Source of the DNA: Chlorogloeopsis sp. ULAP01
GTDB taxonomy: Bacteria > Cyanobacteriota > Cyanobacteriia > Cyanobacteriales > Nostocaceae
Reading direction: 5' to 3'
DNA length: 64,000 nucleotides
Assembly: GCF_030381805.1 (NCBI RefSeq)
Contig: NZ_JAUDRH010000010.1
Span: 1-64,000, forward strand
Made by a program: the position numbers and the translations under genes. Below, one piece after another: positions 48,355 to 57,213 of the stretch; positions within the stretch are counted from its first letter, which is position 1, and each line of letters opens with the position of its first letter. Under the pieces are notes generated by a model. The model was not told where the DNA came from. It made no database searches and was given only the letters and a program-made list of their open reading frames with translations.

Positions 48355-48795
48355 ATGCTAACTACCGTTGAACGCTTATTATTTGTCCGTAGAGTACCGA
48401 TTTTTAAAGAATTACGCGATGATTTTATTGTTCGATTGGCTTCAGTCATGGATGAGTTAGAATTTCCAACAAACTATACTATTTTTCAAGCAGGGGATGA
48501 AGGACGATCGCTTTATATTGTCGTTTCTGGTAAAGTCAAAGTTCATATTGGCAACCAACAGCTAGCAGTTTTTCCCAAAGGTGAATCTTTTGGTGAAATG
48601 TCAGTTTTTGATGCTCAACCGCGTTCTGCTTCAGCAACAACTTTAGAAGCTTGTGAATGTTTGGAACTAACACAAGAGCAACTTTACGAAGCTATTGATG
48701 AAACACCAGAAATTGCCGTGAATATTATTGGGATTTTGTCTCGTCGGATTCGAGAACTGAATGAAAAAATTAATGCGATCGCAGCAAAAAATTAG
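48355..48795 (+). CDS. Cyclic nucleotide-binding domain protein without DNA-binding domain
   Basis: 146 residues, almost wholly one cNMP-binding beta-roll: LFVRRVPIFKELRDDFIVRLASVMDE, GDEGRSLYIVVSGKVKVHIG, then GESFGEMSVFDAQPRSASATTLE (the phosphate-binding cassette, with the Glu and Arg usual for cAMP or cGMP contact). The C-terminal helix ends the protein; no HTH as in CRP. It begins eight bases after the stop of the NTT/HEAT gene, so the two are co-transcribed and probably act together as a two-subunit version of a known fused architecture. Confidence 0.92.
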   Translation: MLTTVERLLFVRRVPIFKELRDDFIVRLASVMDELEFPTNYTIFQAGDEGRSLYIVVSGKVKVHIGNQQLAVFPKGESFGEMSVFDAQPRSASATTLEACECLELTQEQLYEAIDETPEIAVNIIGILSRRIRELNEKINAIAAKN

Positions 48796-48868
48796 TCAAT
48801 TATTTAATTAGATTTGTATTTCTATAGGATTCGTATTTGATTTTAAAAAAATGCGTATTAGAATTATA

Positions 48869-48937
48869 ACCGCAGATTGACACCGATAAAAATTGATTTT
48901 ATTTGTGATATCTGTGTCTGTCTGTGGTCGATTTTTT
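48869..48937. terminator. Bidirectional terminator-like hairpin
   Basis: Arms ACCGCAGA..GACACCGATA and TATCTGTGTC..TCTGTGGT pair at about 16 of 20 positions, followed on the plus strand by CGATTTTTTT. It lies between the convergent cNMP and cbiA genes. Confidence 0.6.
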
Positions 48938-48998
48938 TGAAGCTAGAATCAGTGCAAGAGTTTTAATGTAACCTCGTGTATTTCAACAGTAAATTCAA

Positions 48999-50489
48999 TT
49001 AATCAAGTACTTTTTTACTTAAGCCAAAACTAAAACAATTCTCTAAAAATCGCTGTGGAATTTCTGGATGCTCGCCCCAATGCATATGAATATATGAAGC
49101 GTGAAGATTCGGAAGCGAACACCATCCCTCATATCCTGTTGATTCTAAACAATCAAAGCGCCAAGTTTCAAATAATGGTTGAGCGGGATTTAATCTTAAA
49201 CAAGAACGGTGAAATTCATGACCATAAACTGTTGTACCTGCACTCACTAACAAACTATCTTGTAAGGCAACAGCGCGGCGATATCCTAAAGTCAGACGCT
49301 TGCTCATCATTACTGTGGTTGGTAACACTCCTGCCATCGGCCAAGATTTACCTTCAAAATCAACTATTTGCTCGCACAAATACATTAACCCGCCACACTC
49401 GGCTATTGTAGGCATTCCCACTAGAATTGCTGTTTTTACAGCTTCACGAACATAAGTATTTTCCGCTAGTTGTTGCGCAAATACTTCTGGAAAACCACCA
49501 CCAAGATACATTCCCTGTACACATTCTGGTAGTTCAGCATCTTCTAGGGGACTCCAGAAAACAAGTTCTGCACCAAGTTGTTGTAACAAGTCGAGATTAT
49601 CTTGGTAGTAAAAATTAAAAGCGCGATCGCAAGCAATTGCAATTTTGATTCGAGTTTTGGAAAAAGACGCAGAGAAACTATCAAAAACATTCCCCGTGTC
49701 TCCGTGTCTCCGTGTCTCCGTGTCCTCTTGCCTAGCCTCTAGAAGAGGTAACAATTTTTCCCAGTCAAAGCAAGTCTCACCCAAATGGGCAAGTCTATCA
49801 ATTAATGCATTCAATTGAGGAAGTTCTGCTGTGGGTACTAGACCGAGATGGCGATCAGGAATAGTAATATTATCTTCACGTCGCAGTACACCAAGAATAG
49901 GCAAATCTAAAGGTTCAAGAGAATCTTGGAGTAATTGCAAGTGGCGATCACTTCCGACACGATTTAAAATCACCCCAGCCATTTTAATTTTGGGATCGAA
50001 GGAACGATAACCGTGAGCGATCGCTGCTACTGAACCAGACAAGCGACTGCAATCAATCACCAATACCACAGGCAAATCTAACAGCCGTGCTATGTGTGCC
50101 GTACTAGCAAAAGTAGGATAAAGTACAGAATTTTGTATTTCCTCTCCCTTCTGCTTACCTACGGAAGCCGCTCCGCGTCTACTGCCCCCTGCCTTCTGCC
50201 TTCCAGAAACTCCATCAAACAGCCCCATCACTCCTTCGACAAGGGCATATTCACACTTTTGAGTGTCATATAAAAAACACTGTTTTACGTATGATTCCGA
50301 GGTCAGTACTGGATCTAAATTTCGACAAGCACGCCCAGTAACGTGCTGATGAAACATCGGATCTATATAGTCTGGCCCAACTTTGAAAGATTGTACTCGT
50401 TTTGACTTTCGACATAAAAACGCTAACAGGGTGAGTGTGACTGTCGTCTTACCCACCCCGCTACGTTCTCCTGCAATAATTAAAGACAT
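48999..50489 (-). CDS. cbiA: Cobyrinate a,c-diamide synthase with in-frame repeat insertions
   Basis: ATP- and glutamine-dependent amidation of cobyrinate in cobalamin synthesis (CobB/CbiA). 496 residues. N-terminal P-loop-like dethiobiotin-synthetase fold (LIIAGERSGVGKTTVTL), FKVGPDYIDPMFH, ALVEGVMGLFDGV, and a C-terminal glutamine amidotransferase domain with GMYLGGGFPE, IAECGGLMYL (catalytic Cys) and YEGWCSLPNLHASYIHMHW. Two segments do not belong to the family: about 30 residues after GLFDGV (50130-50220, Lys/Gly/Arg-rich) and about 15-25 residues around EDTETRRHGDTG (49680-49740). Both are translations of dispersed intergenic repeats. Both keep the frame and sit at surface or linker positions. 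Downstream of opcA by 66 bp. Confidence 0.93.
   Translation of the reverse strand: MSLIIAGERSGVGKTTVTLTLLAFLCRKSKRVQSFKVGPDYIDPMFHQHVTGRACRNLDPVLTSESYVKQCFLYDTQKCEYALVEGVMGLFDGVSGRQKAGGSRRGAASVGKQKGEEIQNSVLYPTFASTAHIARLLDLPVVLVIDCSRLSGSVAAIAHGYRSFDPKIKMAGVILNRVGSDRHLQLLQDSLEPLDLPILGVLRREDNITIPDRHLGLVPTAELPQLNALIDRLAHLGETCFDWEKLLPLLEARQEDTETRRHGDTGNVFDSFSASFSKTRIKIAIACDRAFNFYYQDNLDLLQQLGAELVFWSPLEDAELPECVQGMYLGGGFPEVFAQQLAENTYVREAVKTAILVGMPTIAECGGLMYLCEQIVDFEGKSWPMAGVLPTTVMMSKRLTLGYRRAVALQDSLLVSAGTTVYGHEFHRSCLRLNPAQPLFETWRFDCLESTGYEGWCSLPNLHASYIHMHWGEHPEIPQRFLENCFSFGLSKKVLD
49690..49736. repeat. CGTGTCTC tandem repeat inside cbiA
   Basis: About four copies of the 8-mer CGTGTCTC in a row. The same motif is found in the spacer downstream of zwf's start at about 53790-53810. 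In cbiA it falls between the two domains. Confidence 0.8.
50130..50220. repeat. Dispersed repeat inside cbiA
   Basis: Contains GGAAGCCGCTCCGCGTCTAC and CTGCCTTCTGCCTTCC, both matching intergenic repeats near 52.02-52.14 kb (AAGTCGCTCCGCGCCTAC, CTGCCTTC) and, less exactly, 5.19 kb. Confidence 0.7.
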
Positions 50490-50555
50490 TGCTAACTGTT
50501 AATTGCTAATTGCTAATTGTTATTTTTCCATTAGCTATTAGCAATTAGCCATTAG
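50490..50555. repeat. Heptamer repeat between opcA and cbiA
   Basis: TTGCTAA-type units in one half and TTAGCAA/TTAGCCA units in the other form a large possible hairpin over the whole spacer. It could tune how much transcript reads on from opcA into cbiA. Confidence 0.6.
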
Positions 50556-51935
50556 CTACTGGCTTTGAGAAAGTTTGAGAATTTGCGCTGTCACAGCAAG
50601 GCTTTCTTCAAATAAGACTTCATGCCCCCAGCGTTGTACCTGTTGACTCAGCAAAAATTCTGCTTTTTGTTCGGAGAGTGAAGTTACTTGTTGAAACAAT
50701 CCAGAAGACTGAGCGCCGCCTTGGGTTTCCATACGCATACAGCCACCTGTTTCCGAACAGATGAGTGTACCACAATTAGCCTGTGGATTAGTGGAACTTA
50801 GACGTAGAGCAATCAAGTCTCCAGAAATTTCACCTCCATCAGCAACGGGAACTCCTGCTAACTCTGTTTCTACTTGCCTTTGGTCTTTGGTAAGAAAGCT
50901 AATACGCATGAGATCATAATCACCGCTTTCTCGCTGATAAGAAACCGGATGCCAATTTAAGCGACTTGCAAACCAACTTAAAAACAGCAAGGCTTGCGCG
51001 GGGTTGCCTTTTTCGTAGTCAATGTTGACTCTATCAATTTCTGTAAGGGCAGCACGGCGATGTGGTGGATCATAAGCTTCTGCCGTTAACTCTTGCCACG
51101 CCGACAGCCGACGCCAGTTCAAGTCTGCCAACGGTACACCATTTTCTACCAATGCTTGTAGACTGAGCAAATCTGTTTCTGGCTTATTGAAGTTACAGGA
51201 ATCGACAATGACATTGTTGCAAACAGCCGCCAGTCGCTTAAATAGGTTGTTATTTGGATCGGGGGTTGCTTTCCACCAGAGAAATTTGGGCAAACCGCCA
51301 ATTAACAGTGCTGGCACCATACCACCTATTCGTTCTAAAGCGGCAGCAGTACCAGTCAGAGTGATGTATTCACAGCAAACCAGAGTACTTGACGAACCCT
51401 TTTGAATAGGACAATAAGCGGAGACTTGCACCTTTACGCCTTCGTCTTCTCCAACTACTGGCAACAGGGCAATAATACGACACGGATTACGGAGGGCAAT
51501 TTCATCTGCTATTCTCGGACTTTGTGTGTCAAAGCTAGAAATTGCACCACCTGCACCATTTTCAGCCGTCTCCCCACTCTTGTGGCGTTTGGCAACTTCT
51601 TCCCGCAATAAACTTAGGGTTTCAGTCGAAGCAGTTCCAGTTTCTGCCAATCCATATTTTTTCTGCACTTCCCGTAGTGCTGTTTCTGTTTGCGGCCCAA
51701 GAATTCCATCAATTGGGCCATTGTAAAATCCCAAGGCAGCTAACAAATGTTGAGTTTCTTCGGGTTCGTAAACCACCAAAGTAAATGTTGCTGCCCGTGT
51801 AGCAGCAGGAAGTGTACCGTCTTCACCGGCGATACCATAGCTTTGCCAAATTTGGCTGAGTTCCGCTTCAATATCCGAAAGCGAGACATCTTTTGGAGCC
51901 TGAAGTGAAAAAATTGTAGAAGCTTGGGAAGTCAT
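50556..51935 (-). CDS. opcA: Glucose-6-phosphate dehydrogenase assembly protein OpcA
   Basis: 459 residues. OpcA is an allosteric activator needed for full Zwf activity in cyanobacteria and is under thioredoxin control. The N-terminal part contains a peptidoglycan-binding-like (PGBD1) repeat (LLAALGFYNGPIDGILGPQTETALREVQ, about 62-90). The rest is the OpcA domain, with CEYITLTGT, LLIGGLPKFLWWKATPDP and VNIDYEKGNPAQALLFLSWFASRL. ATG at 51935. It follows zwf on the same strand (gap 206 bp, filled with repeats), as is usual in Nostocales. Confidence 0.96.
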   Translation of the reverse strand: MTSQASTIFSLQAPKDVSLSDIEAELSQIWQSYGIAGEDGTLPAATRAATFTLVVYEPEETQHLLAALGFYNGPIDGILGPQTETALREVQKKYGLAETGTASTETLSLLREEVAKRHKSGETAENGAGGAISSFDTQSPRIADEIALRNPCRIIALLPVVGEDEGVKVQVSAYCPIQKGSSSTLVCCEYITLTGTAAALERIGGMVPALLIGGLPKFLWWKATPDPNNNLFKRLAAVCNNVIVDSCNFNKPETDLLSLQALVENGVPLADLNWRRLSAWQELTAEAYDPPHRRAALTEIDRVNIDYEKGNPAQALLFLSWFASRLNWHPVSYQRESGDYDLMRISFLTKDQRQVETELAGVPVADGGEISGDLIALRLSSTNPQANCGTLICSETGGCMRMETQGGAQSSGLFQQVTSLSEQKAEFLLSQQVQRWGHEVLFEESLAVTAQILKLSQSQ

Positions 51936-52141
51936 AGCAATTGAATTATGAATTATTGAAGTTTGAATTATGAAGTTTGAAGGATGAAGGATGAAGTAAT
52001 CAAAATGATATTAACCCTTCTGCCTTCTGCCTCTTTGAAGCTTTGAGCCTCCTTGTGGAGGAGCAACGCTTTCGGAGGAAACCTCCCCACCCTTACGGGA
52101 AGTCGCTCCGCGCCTACAAACTTCTCTCTGCCGTCTGCCTT
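51936..52141. repeat. Repeat-filled spacer between zwf and opcA
   Basis: Tandem GAAGTTTGAA/GGATGAAG units next to opcA, then palindromic GAGCCTCCTTGTGGAGG and GCTTTCGGAGGAAACCTCC, and AAGTCGCTCCGCGCCTAC. It shares elements with the insertion in cbiA and with the left end of the window. Confidence 0.65.
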
Positions 52142-53671
52142 CTAGAGTCTGCGCCAACGACGGCCATCTCGGTTAATTAACAATTCCGCTTCCACGGGTT
52201 CCCATGTACCAGCTTCATAACTAGGAATTTTGGCTGGATCTGCTGGTGCATCCCAAACAGAAAGAATTGGTGTTACCACCTGCCAAGCTGCTTCTACTTC
52301 GTCTCCCCGTGTGAACAATGTCTGATCGCCCATCATACAATCCAAGAATAAGCGATCATAGGCTTCGGTAGCAGCTTCGATACCGAATGAACCATAACTA
52401 AAATCCATATCAACAGAACGGGTACGGAAATCAGCCCCAGGCATCTTGACTTCAAAACGCAAAGATATTCCCTCGTTTGGCTGAATCCGCATTGTTAAAA
52501 TATTGGCATTCATCTGTTGTGCTGCGGATTGAAACATCCGGGAGGGAACTTCGCGGAAGTGGATGGAAATCTCACTGACTTTTTTCGGCATTCGCTTACC
52601 AGTACGCAGGTAGAAGGGAACTCCTTGCCAACGCCAGTTATCAACAAGAAACTTTACTGCCACATAGGTAGCAGTTGTAGAGTTGGGGTTCACTCCTGGT
52701 TCTTGTCTATACCCTGGTACAGACTGTCCTTTCATCCATCCAGCACTATATTGACCCCGTACTGCACAAAGATCTAAATTTTGCACATCAGCTAAACGAG
52801 TAGCCTGTAGCACTTTAACCTTTTCTGTGCGGATACTGTCGGCATCCATTGAGTTAGGGGCTTCCATTGCTGTCAAGCAGAAAAGTTGCATCAGGTGGTT
52901 TTGCAACATATCCCGCAATGCACCAACAGTTTCGTAGTAGCCAGCCCGGTCTTCAACTCCCACGGTTTCAGCTACAGTAATCTGAACATGGTCAACGAAG
53001 CGACGATTCCATAGCGGTTCAAAAATCGCGTTCGCAAAGCGGAAAACTAATAGATTCTGAACTGTATCTTTACCCAAGTAATGGTCGATACGGTAGACTT
53101 GTTGTTCTTTACAATATTTTTGTACTACTAAGTTTAGGCTCTTGGCAGAAGCTAGGTCTCGACCAAAGGGTTTTTCGATGACTAGGCGATGCTTGTAGGG
53201 ATCGTCTAGCATTCCTGCACCCCCTAGCTGTTTGATTGCTTCAGCAAAGAAGTTAGGGGCAACAGACAGGTAGAACATTCGGTTCCCCCGCGTTCCCCGT
53301 TTGTCATCTAACTCTTTTAACAAAGTCTTCAGTTTCTGATAGCCTTCGGGGTTATCGATATTACCAGAGCAGTAGAACAGACCTTGAGAAAAGTCTTGCC
53401 AGAGTTCTTCCGGGCCAACACCGCCATGAACCTCTTCCATACCTTTCCGCATCTGTTCGCGGAAATATTCGTGACTCCAATCTCGACGAGCCACACCAAC
53501 GATGGTGGTTTCTGGTGGAATGCGCCGTTCCCGTCGCAATTTATAAAGCGATGGCACAAGTTTACGCCAAGTGAGGTCTCCGGAAGCACCAAAGATAACT
53601 ATGATCTGAGGTTCGGGCATTCCTTGCTGTTGCAGACCAACCCGCAAGGGATTTTCTAGCAGACTGACCAT
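52142..53671 (-). CDS. zwf: Glucose-6-phosphate 1-dehydrogenase
   Basis: The first, NADPH-making step of the oxidative pentose phosphate pathway. 509 residues, a standard length. Nucleotide-binding FGASGDLTWRKLVPSLYKL near the N terminus, substrate and catalytic signature RIDHYLGKDTVQN, and EKPFGRDLASA. The last residues (RDGRRWRRL) are the usual conserved end in cyanobacteria. ATG at 53671. Together with fbp, tal and opcA it forms the opp cluster, important for dark metabolism and nitrogen fixation. Confidence 0.98.
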   Translation of the reverse strand: MVSLLENPLRVGLQQQGMPEPQIIVIFGASGDLTWRKLVPSLYKLRRERRIPPETTIVGVARRDWSHEYFREQMRKGMEEVHGGVGPEELWQDFSQGLFYCSGNIDNPEGYQKLKTLLKELDDKRGTRGNRMFYLSVAPNFFAEAIKQLGGAGMLDDPYKHRLVIEKPFGRDLASAKSLNLVVQKYCKEQQVYRIDHYLGKDTVQNLLVFRFANAIFEPLWNRRFVDHVQITVAETVGVEDRAGYYETVGALRDMLQNHLMQLFCLTAMEAPNSMDADSIRTEKVKVLQATRLADVQNLDLCAVRGQYSAGWMKGQSVPGYRQEPGVNPNSTTATYVAVKFLVDNWRWQGVPFYLRTGKRMPKKVSEISIHFREVPSRMFQSAAQQMNANILTMRIQPNEGISLRFEVKMPGADFRTRSVDMDFSYGSFGIEAATEAYDRLFLDCMMGDQTLFTRGDEVEAAWQVVTPILSVWDAPADPAKIPSYEAGTWEPVEAELLINRDGRRWRRL

Positions 53672-53847
53672 AACAATTTTGGATTTTGGATTTGATTTTG
53701 GATTTGAGGATTGGGTACTGGGGATCGGGGATTGGGGATCGGGGATTGGAGATCGGGGATTGGGAATTGGGAGAGATTTTATTTACATTCCCCGTGTCTC
53801 CTTGTCCTCTTCCCAGTCCCTAGTCACCAGCCCCCAGTCCCTATTTT
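53672..53847. repeat. Short tandem repeats between tal and zwf
   Basis: Degenerate TTTGGAT units and about eight GGGGATT/GGGGATC heptamers (53700-53775), then GTGTCTCCTTGTCCTC and CCCAGTCCC-type units. The G-rich and C-rich blocks are partly complementary. These are STRR-type repeats in an operon spacer. Confidence 0.75.
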
Positions 53848-54993
53848 CTACACTGGTGACAACTGCTTGACCTTGTTTTCTAAAGAATTCATCAAGGATT
53901 CAAAGGGCTTGACAAATTTGTCAATACCTTCAACTAGCAGTTCGTCCATCACCACGTTGATGTCGATGTTAACGTCTGGATCTTTGAGGCTTTCAATCAA
54001 GTTATAAGCCTCTTCCACATCTGTTTCCACCCGGTTTGCAACATCGCAGTGATCGGCACAAGCTTCAATTGTCGCTGGTGGCAAGGTGTTAACGGTTTCG
54101 GGACCAACCAACTCATCGACGTACATCACGTCATTATATTGGGGGTCTTTGGTGCTGGTGCTTGCCCAGAGTAAGCGTTGCACTTTTGCTCCTTTTGCCG
54201 CTAAAGCTTGCCATTGATCGCTTTGTACAATCTTTTTATATTCTTGATAGGCAATCTTTGCGTTAGCGATCGCTACTTTTCCTCGAATTTTCCGTAGTTT
54301 TGCTTCTACATTGATATCATCAACGCCTTTAGCTAGTTTGGCGTCTATTTTACCGTCAATGTTGCTGTCAATCCGGCTGAGGAAGAAGCTCGCAACAGAA
54401 GCAATTTTACTAATGTCCTTACCTTGGGCTACCCGCTTTTCTAAGCCACGAATGTAAGCCCAAGCCGTATTGATGTAGCTCTGTATGGAGAATAGCAGTG
54501 TAATATTAACATTTATACCCTCGGATATTACCTGCTCAACTGCTGGTAAACCTGATTCTGTGCCGGGAATTTTAATCATGACGTTTTCCCGACCAATTTC
54601 TTGGAAATAGCGACGGGCTTCAGCTATTGTGGCTTCAGTATCATGAGCAATGGTTGGTGGTACTTCTATGCTGACATAACCATCCAACCCATTTGAGGCT
54701 TCATAAACAGGGCGTAAAATATCACAGGCATCGCGGATATCTTTAAACACCAGCGACTCATATATTTTGTAGGTTGGCAATCCTGCCTGAACTCCGGCTT
54801 CGATATCGCGATCGTACATGGCATTGTTAGCGATCGCTTTTTCAAAAATGGTTGGATTAGAGGTAATCCCGCAGATACCTTTATTTTCAACCAAGTCTTT
54901 CAATTCGCCAGACTGAATAATATCACGGCTCAAATTATCCATCCAGATACTCTGACCGTAGTTTTTAATCTCTAATAAATGATTTGTTGTCAT
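53848..54993 (-). CDS. tal: Transaldolase
   Basis: Non-oxidative pentose phosphate enzyme that moves a dihydroxyacetone unit. 381 residues, the longer cyanobacterial TalB-related form. Motifs: GICGITSNPTIFEKAI, the Schiff-base Lys in NVMIKIPGTESG, SINVNITLLFS-type strand (GINVNITLLFSI) and LLWASTSTKDP. ATG at 54993. Second gene of the opp cluster, after fbp. Confidence 0.97.
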   Translation of the reverse strand: MTTNHLLEIKNYGQSIWMDNLSRDIIQSGELKDLVENKGICGITSNPTIFEKAIANNAMYDRDIEAGVQAGLPTYKIYESLVFKDIRDACDILRPVYEASNGLDGYVSIEVPPTIAHDTEATIAEARRYFQEIGRENVMIKIPGTESGLPAVEQVISEGINVNITLLFSIQSYINTAWAYIRGLEKRVAQGKDISKIASVASFFLSRIDSNIDGKIDAKLAKGVDDINVEAKLRKIRGKVAIANAKIAYQEYKKIVQSDQWQALAAKGAKVQRLLWASTSTKDPQYNDVMYVDELVGPETVNTLPPATIEACADHCDVANRVETDVEEAYNLIESLKDPDVNIDINVVMDELLVEGIDKFVKPFESLMNSLENKVKQLSPV

Positions 54994-55334
54994 AACAGTC
55001 TTTTCACTCCTGTTAATTATCTTTTCTATGGATATTGTTCAAAAGGTTACTAACTGCTAATTAAATCCATTATTTTGGTTAACTGCGTGGAAAATCACCC
55101 ACACTACTTACTGAGAGGAAAAGACAGCGCCACTAGCACAGAAAAATATATTTCTGCCGCGATCCAAGGAGGAGAGCCACACCTGAAAGAGACAGTGCGC
55201 TCTTGAAGGTTCCAACAGGCAGTTTTTACCCTACGTGAAGCAGCGTAACAAGTGGCGTGGAAACCCCTGTTCTGCGCACCGACTTCCCATTAGCCATTAA
55301 CTATTAGCTATTAGCTATCAACCATTGCCAATGT
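54994..55334. other. Spacer between fbp and tal
   Basis: Contains AGTGGCGTGGAAACCCCTGTTCTGCGC-type repeat (about 55249-55278) related to the window's dispersed repeat family, and TTAGCTATTAGC units at 55300-55318. The gap of 341 bp leaves room for an internal tal promoter, but none is assigned. Confidence 0.5.
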
Positions 55335-56387
55335 TTAATGGCCATTTTGAATAAAAGACTCTACTTTCGCTACATCTTCTTTGCTACCAATGATTAGAGG
55401 GGTGCGTTGATGCAATTTTTTTGGCACTACATCCAAGATGTTCTCATGTCCTGTAGTGGCGCGGCCACCTGCTTGCTCAATTACAAACGCAAGGGGAGCA
55501 GTTTCATACAGTAACCTAAGTTTCCCTTCTGGTTTTTGAACCGTGCCTGGATAGAGAAACACACCGCCTTGGATCAAAATTCTATGAATATCGCTAACCA
55601 TTGCCCCGCTATATCGAGCTGTGTAGCCCTCTGTACGATGCACATAGCGGATGTACTCGCGAATCGATTCATCCCACTGCCAGAAATTCCCCTCATTAAC
55701 ACTGTAAACTGGCCCGTGGCTAGGAATTTGGATATTTTCTTCGGTGAGAATAAACTCTCCTAAACTAGGATCAAGGGTAAAAGAGTGAACGCCCTTTCCT
55801 ATAGTATAGATCAGCATCGTACTTGGGCCATACAGGATGTATCCGGCAGCAATTTGTTTGCCTCCTGGTGCAAGTAAATCCTGTGCGGAACCGTCCGTGT
55901 CATCTCCTTCTTGTTGACGAATCGAAAAAATGGAACCCAAACTGAGATTAATATCTGTATTGGATGAACCATCAATGGGGTCGTACAGCAGAGTGTAGCG
56001 ACCAATGGGGCAGTTTTCGGGAATGTAGTAAGGTTTTTCCATTTCCTCAGAAGCCAAGCGACATACTAAGCCGCTTTGCTTGAACACTGCGATAAATACA
56101 TCATTGGCGTAGACATCCATCTTTTTGACGGATTCTCCCTGAACATTAGTCTCCCCAGTAAATCCAAGCACGCCTTCCATTAAGCCAGCACGACTGAGAT
56201 GACGAGCAATGAGTTTGCCAGCTAGCGCGATCCGATTCATCAGCGCACTTAAGTCCTGTGCTTCTGCAGAAAAGCTCTGAAGTTGCTGCAAGACATGACG
56301 GGACAAAGTAGTACAGTCACGATCTAAGCTACGGTCTGCTGTAGCGTCTCTGAGAGATTGCTCTAATGATTCTGCCGCTTTAGTCAT
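55335..56387 (-). CDS. fbp: Fructose-1,6-bisphosphatase class 1
   Basis: Converts fructose-1,6-bisphosphate to fructose-6-phosphate. 350 residues. Metal site LYDPIDGSSNTDINLSLG; ASEEMEKPYY (Glu ligands); sugar-binding RYSGAMVSDIHRILIQGGVFLYPG. In heterocystous cyanobacteria this gene heads the fbp-tal-zwf-opcA operon and helps recycle fructose-6-phosphate for the oxidative pentose pathway. ATG at 56387. Confidence 0.98.
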   Translation of the reverse strand: MTKAAESLEQSLRDATADRSLDRDCTTLSRHVLQQLQSFSAEAQDLSALMNRIALAGKLIARHLSRAGLMEGVLGFTGETNVQGESVKKMDVYANDVFIAVFKQSGLVCRLASEEMEKPYYIPENCPIGRYTLLYDPIDGSSNTDINLSLGSIFSIRQQEGDDTDGSAQDLLAPGGKQIAAGYILYGPSTMLIYTIGKGVHSFTLDPSLGEFILTEENIQIPSHGPVYSVNEGNFWQWDESIREYIRYVHRTEGYTARYSGAMVSDIHRILIQGGVFLYPGTVQKPEGKLRLLYETAPLAFVIEQAGGRATTGHENILDVVPKKLHQRTPLIIGSKEDVAKVESFIQNGH

Positions 56388-57044
56388 TATTTTTGTCCTC
56401 CCTAGCGACCGGCTTTTTGTGGGAATGATCCCGTTTCTAGCAACTTGAGGTTGCTGCCTCTATCTTAGAAAGGTAATTTGACAATTGAAATCTGATTTTA
56501 GACAAACTAAAGAAATCAGCCTAGTATGCCTCTACACCAAATTAGTTGCTCATTTGAAATCCCCTTTTAGGAAAACTTACCTAGTTTTACTGGTAATATA
56601 AATTGGTTGCTTATGCACTGACCCTTGGTAATAATGACTAATGGGTCAAAATCTGCCCTTGTAGCTACTTGTAGCTAAATGACAATATAACCATTGTGTA
56701 AGTAAATGTTTTATTGTAAAAATTAGTACAATTCTAGCTAGGCAATAATATCTTAATTTTGCTGTTATTGATGAATCACTTTCTATCTGGCAAGCTTGAT
56801 CGCACTCGTGGCGGGTAGGGCGAAGGTAGAAAATTTGGAGTATTTTTTTGCTGGTAGTGAAGTCACCGCGAAACAGCACTGTTTGCCACTTCCAAACGTG
56901 CGATCGCTGTTCAAAAATCGTGTGTTTTAACTCTCCATGCTTTTTGCCGTATATTATGCACATATGCATAAGGTATACCCAACTGCTAATTTATGGGAGT
57001 AATGCAGTAACTCTGTGATACAGGTGATGGCAAAGCTTTATTAT
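56388..57044. other. Upstream region of the fbp operon
   Basis: About 650 bp expected to carry the operon promoter. A minus-strand open frame (56646-56969) shows no domain or ribosome site and is not called. No NtcA site (GTA-N8-TAC) was identified with confidence. Confidence 0.4.
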
Positions 57045-57101
57045 GGCAAAAACCCAAAAACCGATTAATCATGACACTTTATGTAGTCATGACAATCGGT
57101 C
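57045..57101 (-). terminator. Terminator-like hairpin after the second RRM gene
   Basis: Two nested stems, ACCGATT / AATCGGT and CATGAC / GTCATG, around ACTTTATGTA. On the minus strand TTTTGGGTTTTTGCC follows. It is about 115 bases from the RRM stop codon. Confidence 0.6.
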
Positions 57102-57213
57102 ATTATACTAACAGGCTATTCAAGTATTGTCTTTTGAGTTATGCCTAGCCGTTTTTCGCGATTTTTGCTTGCGTAAATAGAAAACTATTTGCTAAGATTA
57201 TCTTTCATTGCTT

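Noticed and set aside
49690..49736. CRISPR-like array
   Set aside because: It is a plain tandem of an 8-mer without spacers, inside cbiA.
53700..53790. Possible CRISPR or origin iterons
   Set aside because: Degenerate GGGGATT heptamers without regular spacing; matches the STRR repeats of heterocystous cyanobacteria.
56646..56969. 107-codon frame upstream of fbp
   Set aside because: No domain, unusual Cys/His-rich composition and promoter-region location; probably chance.
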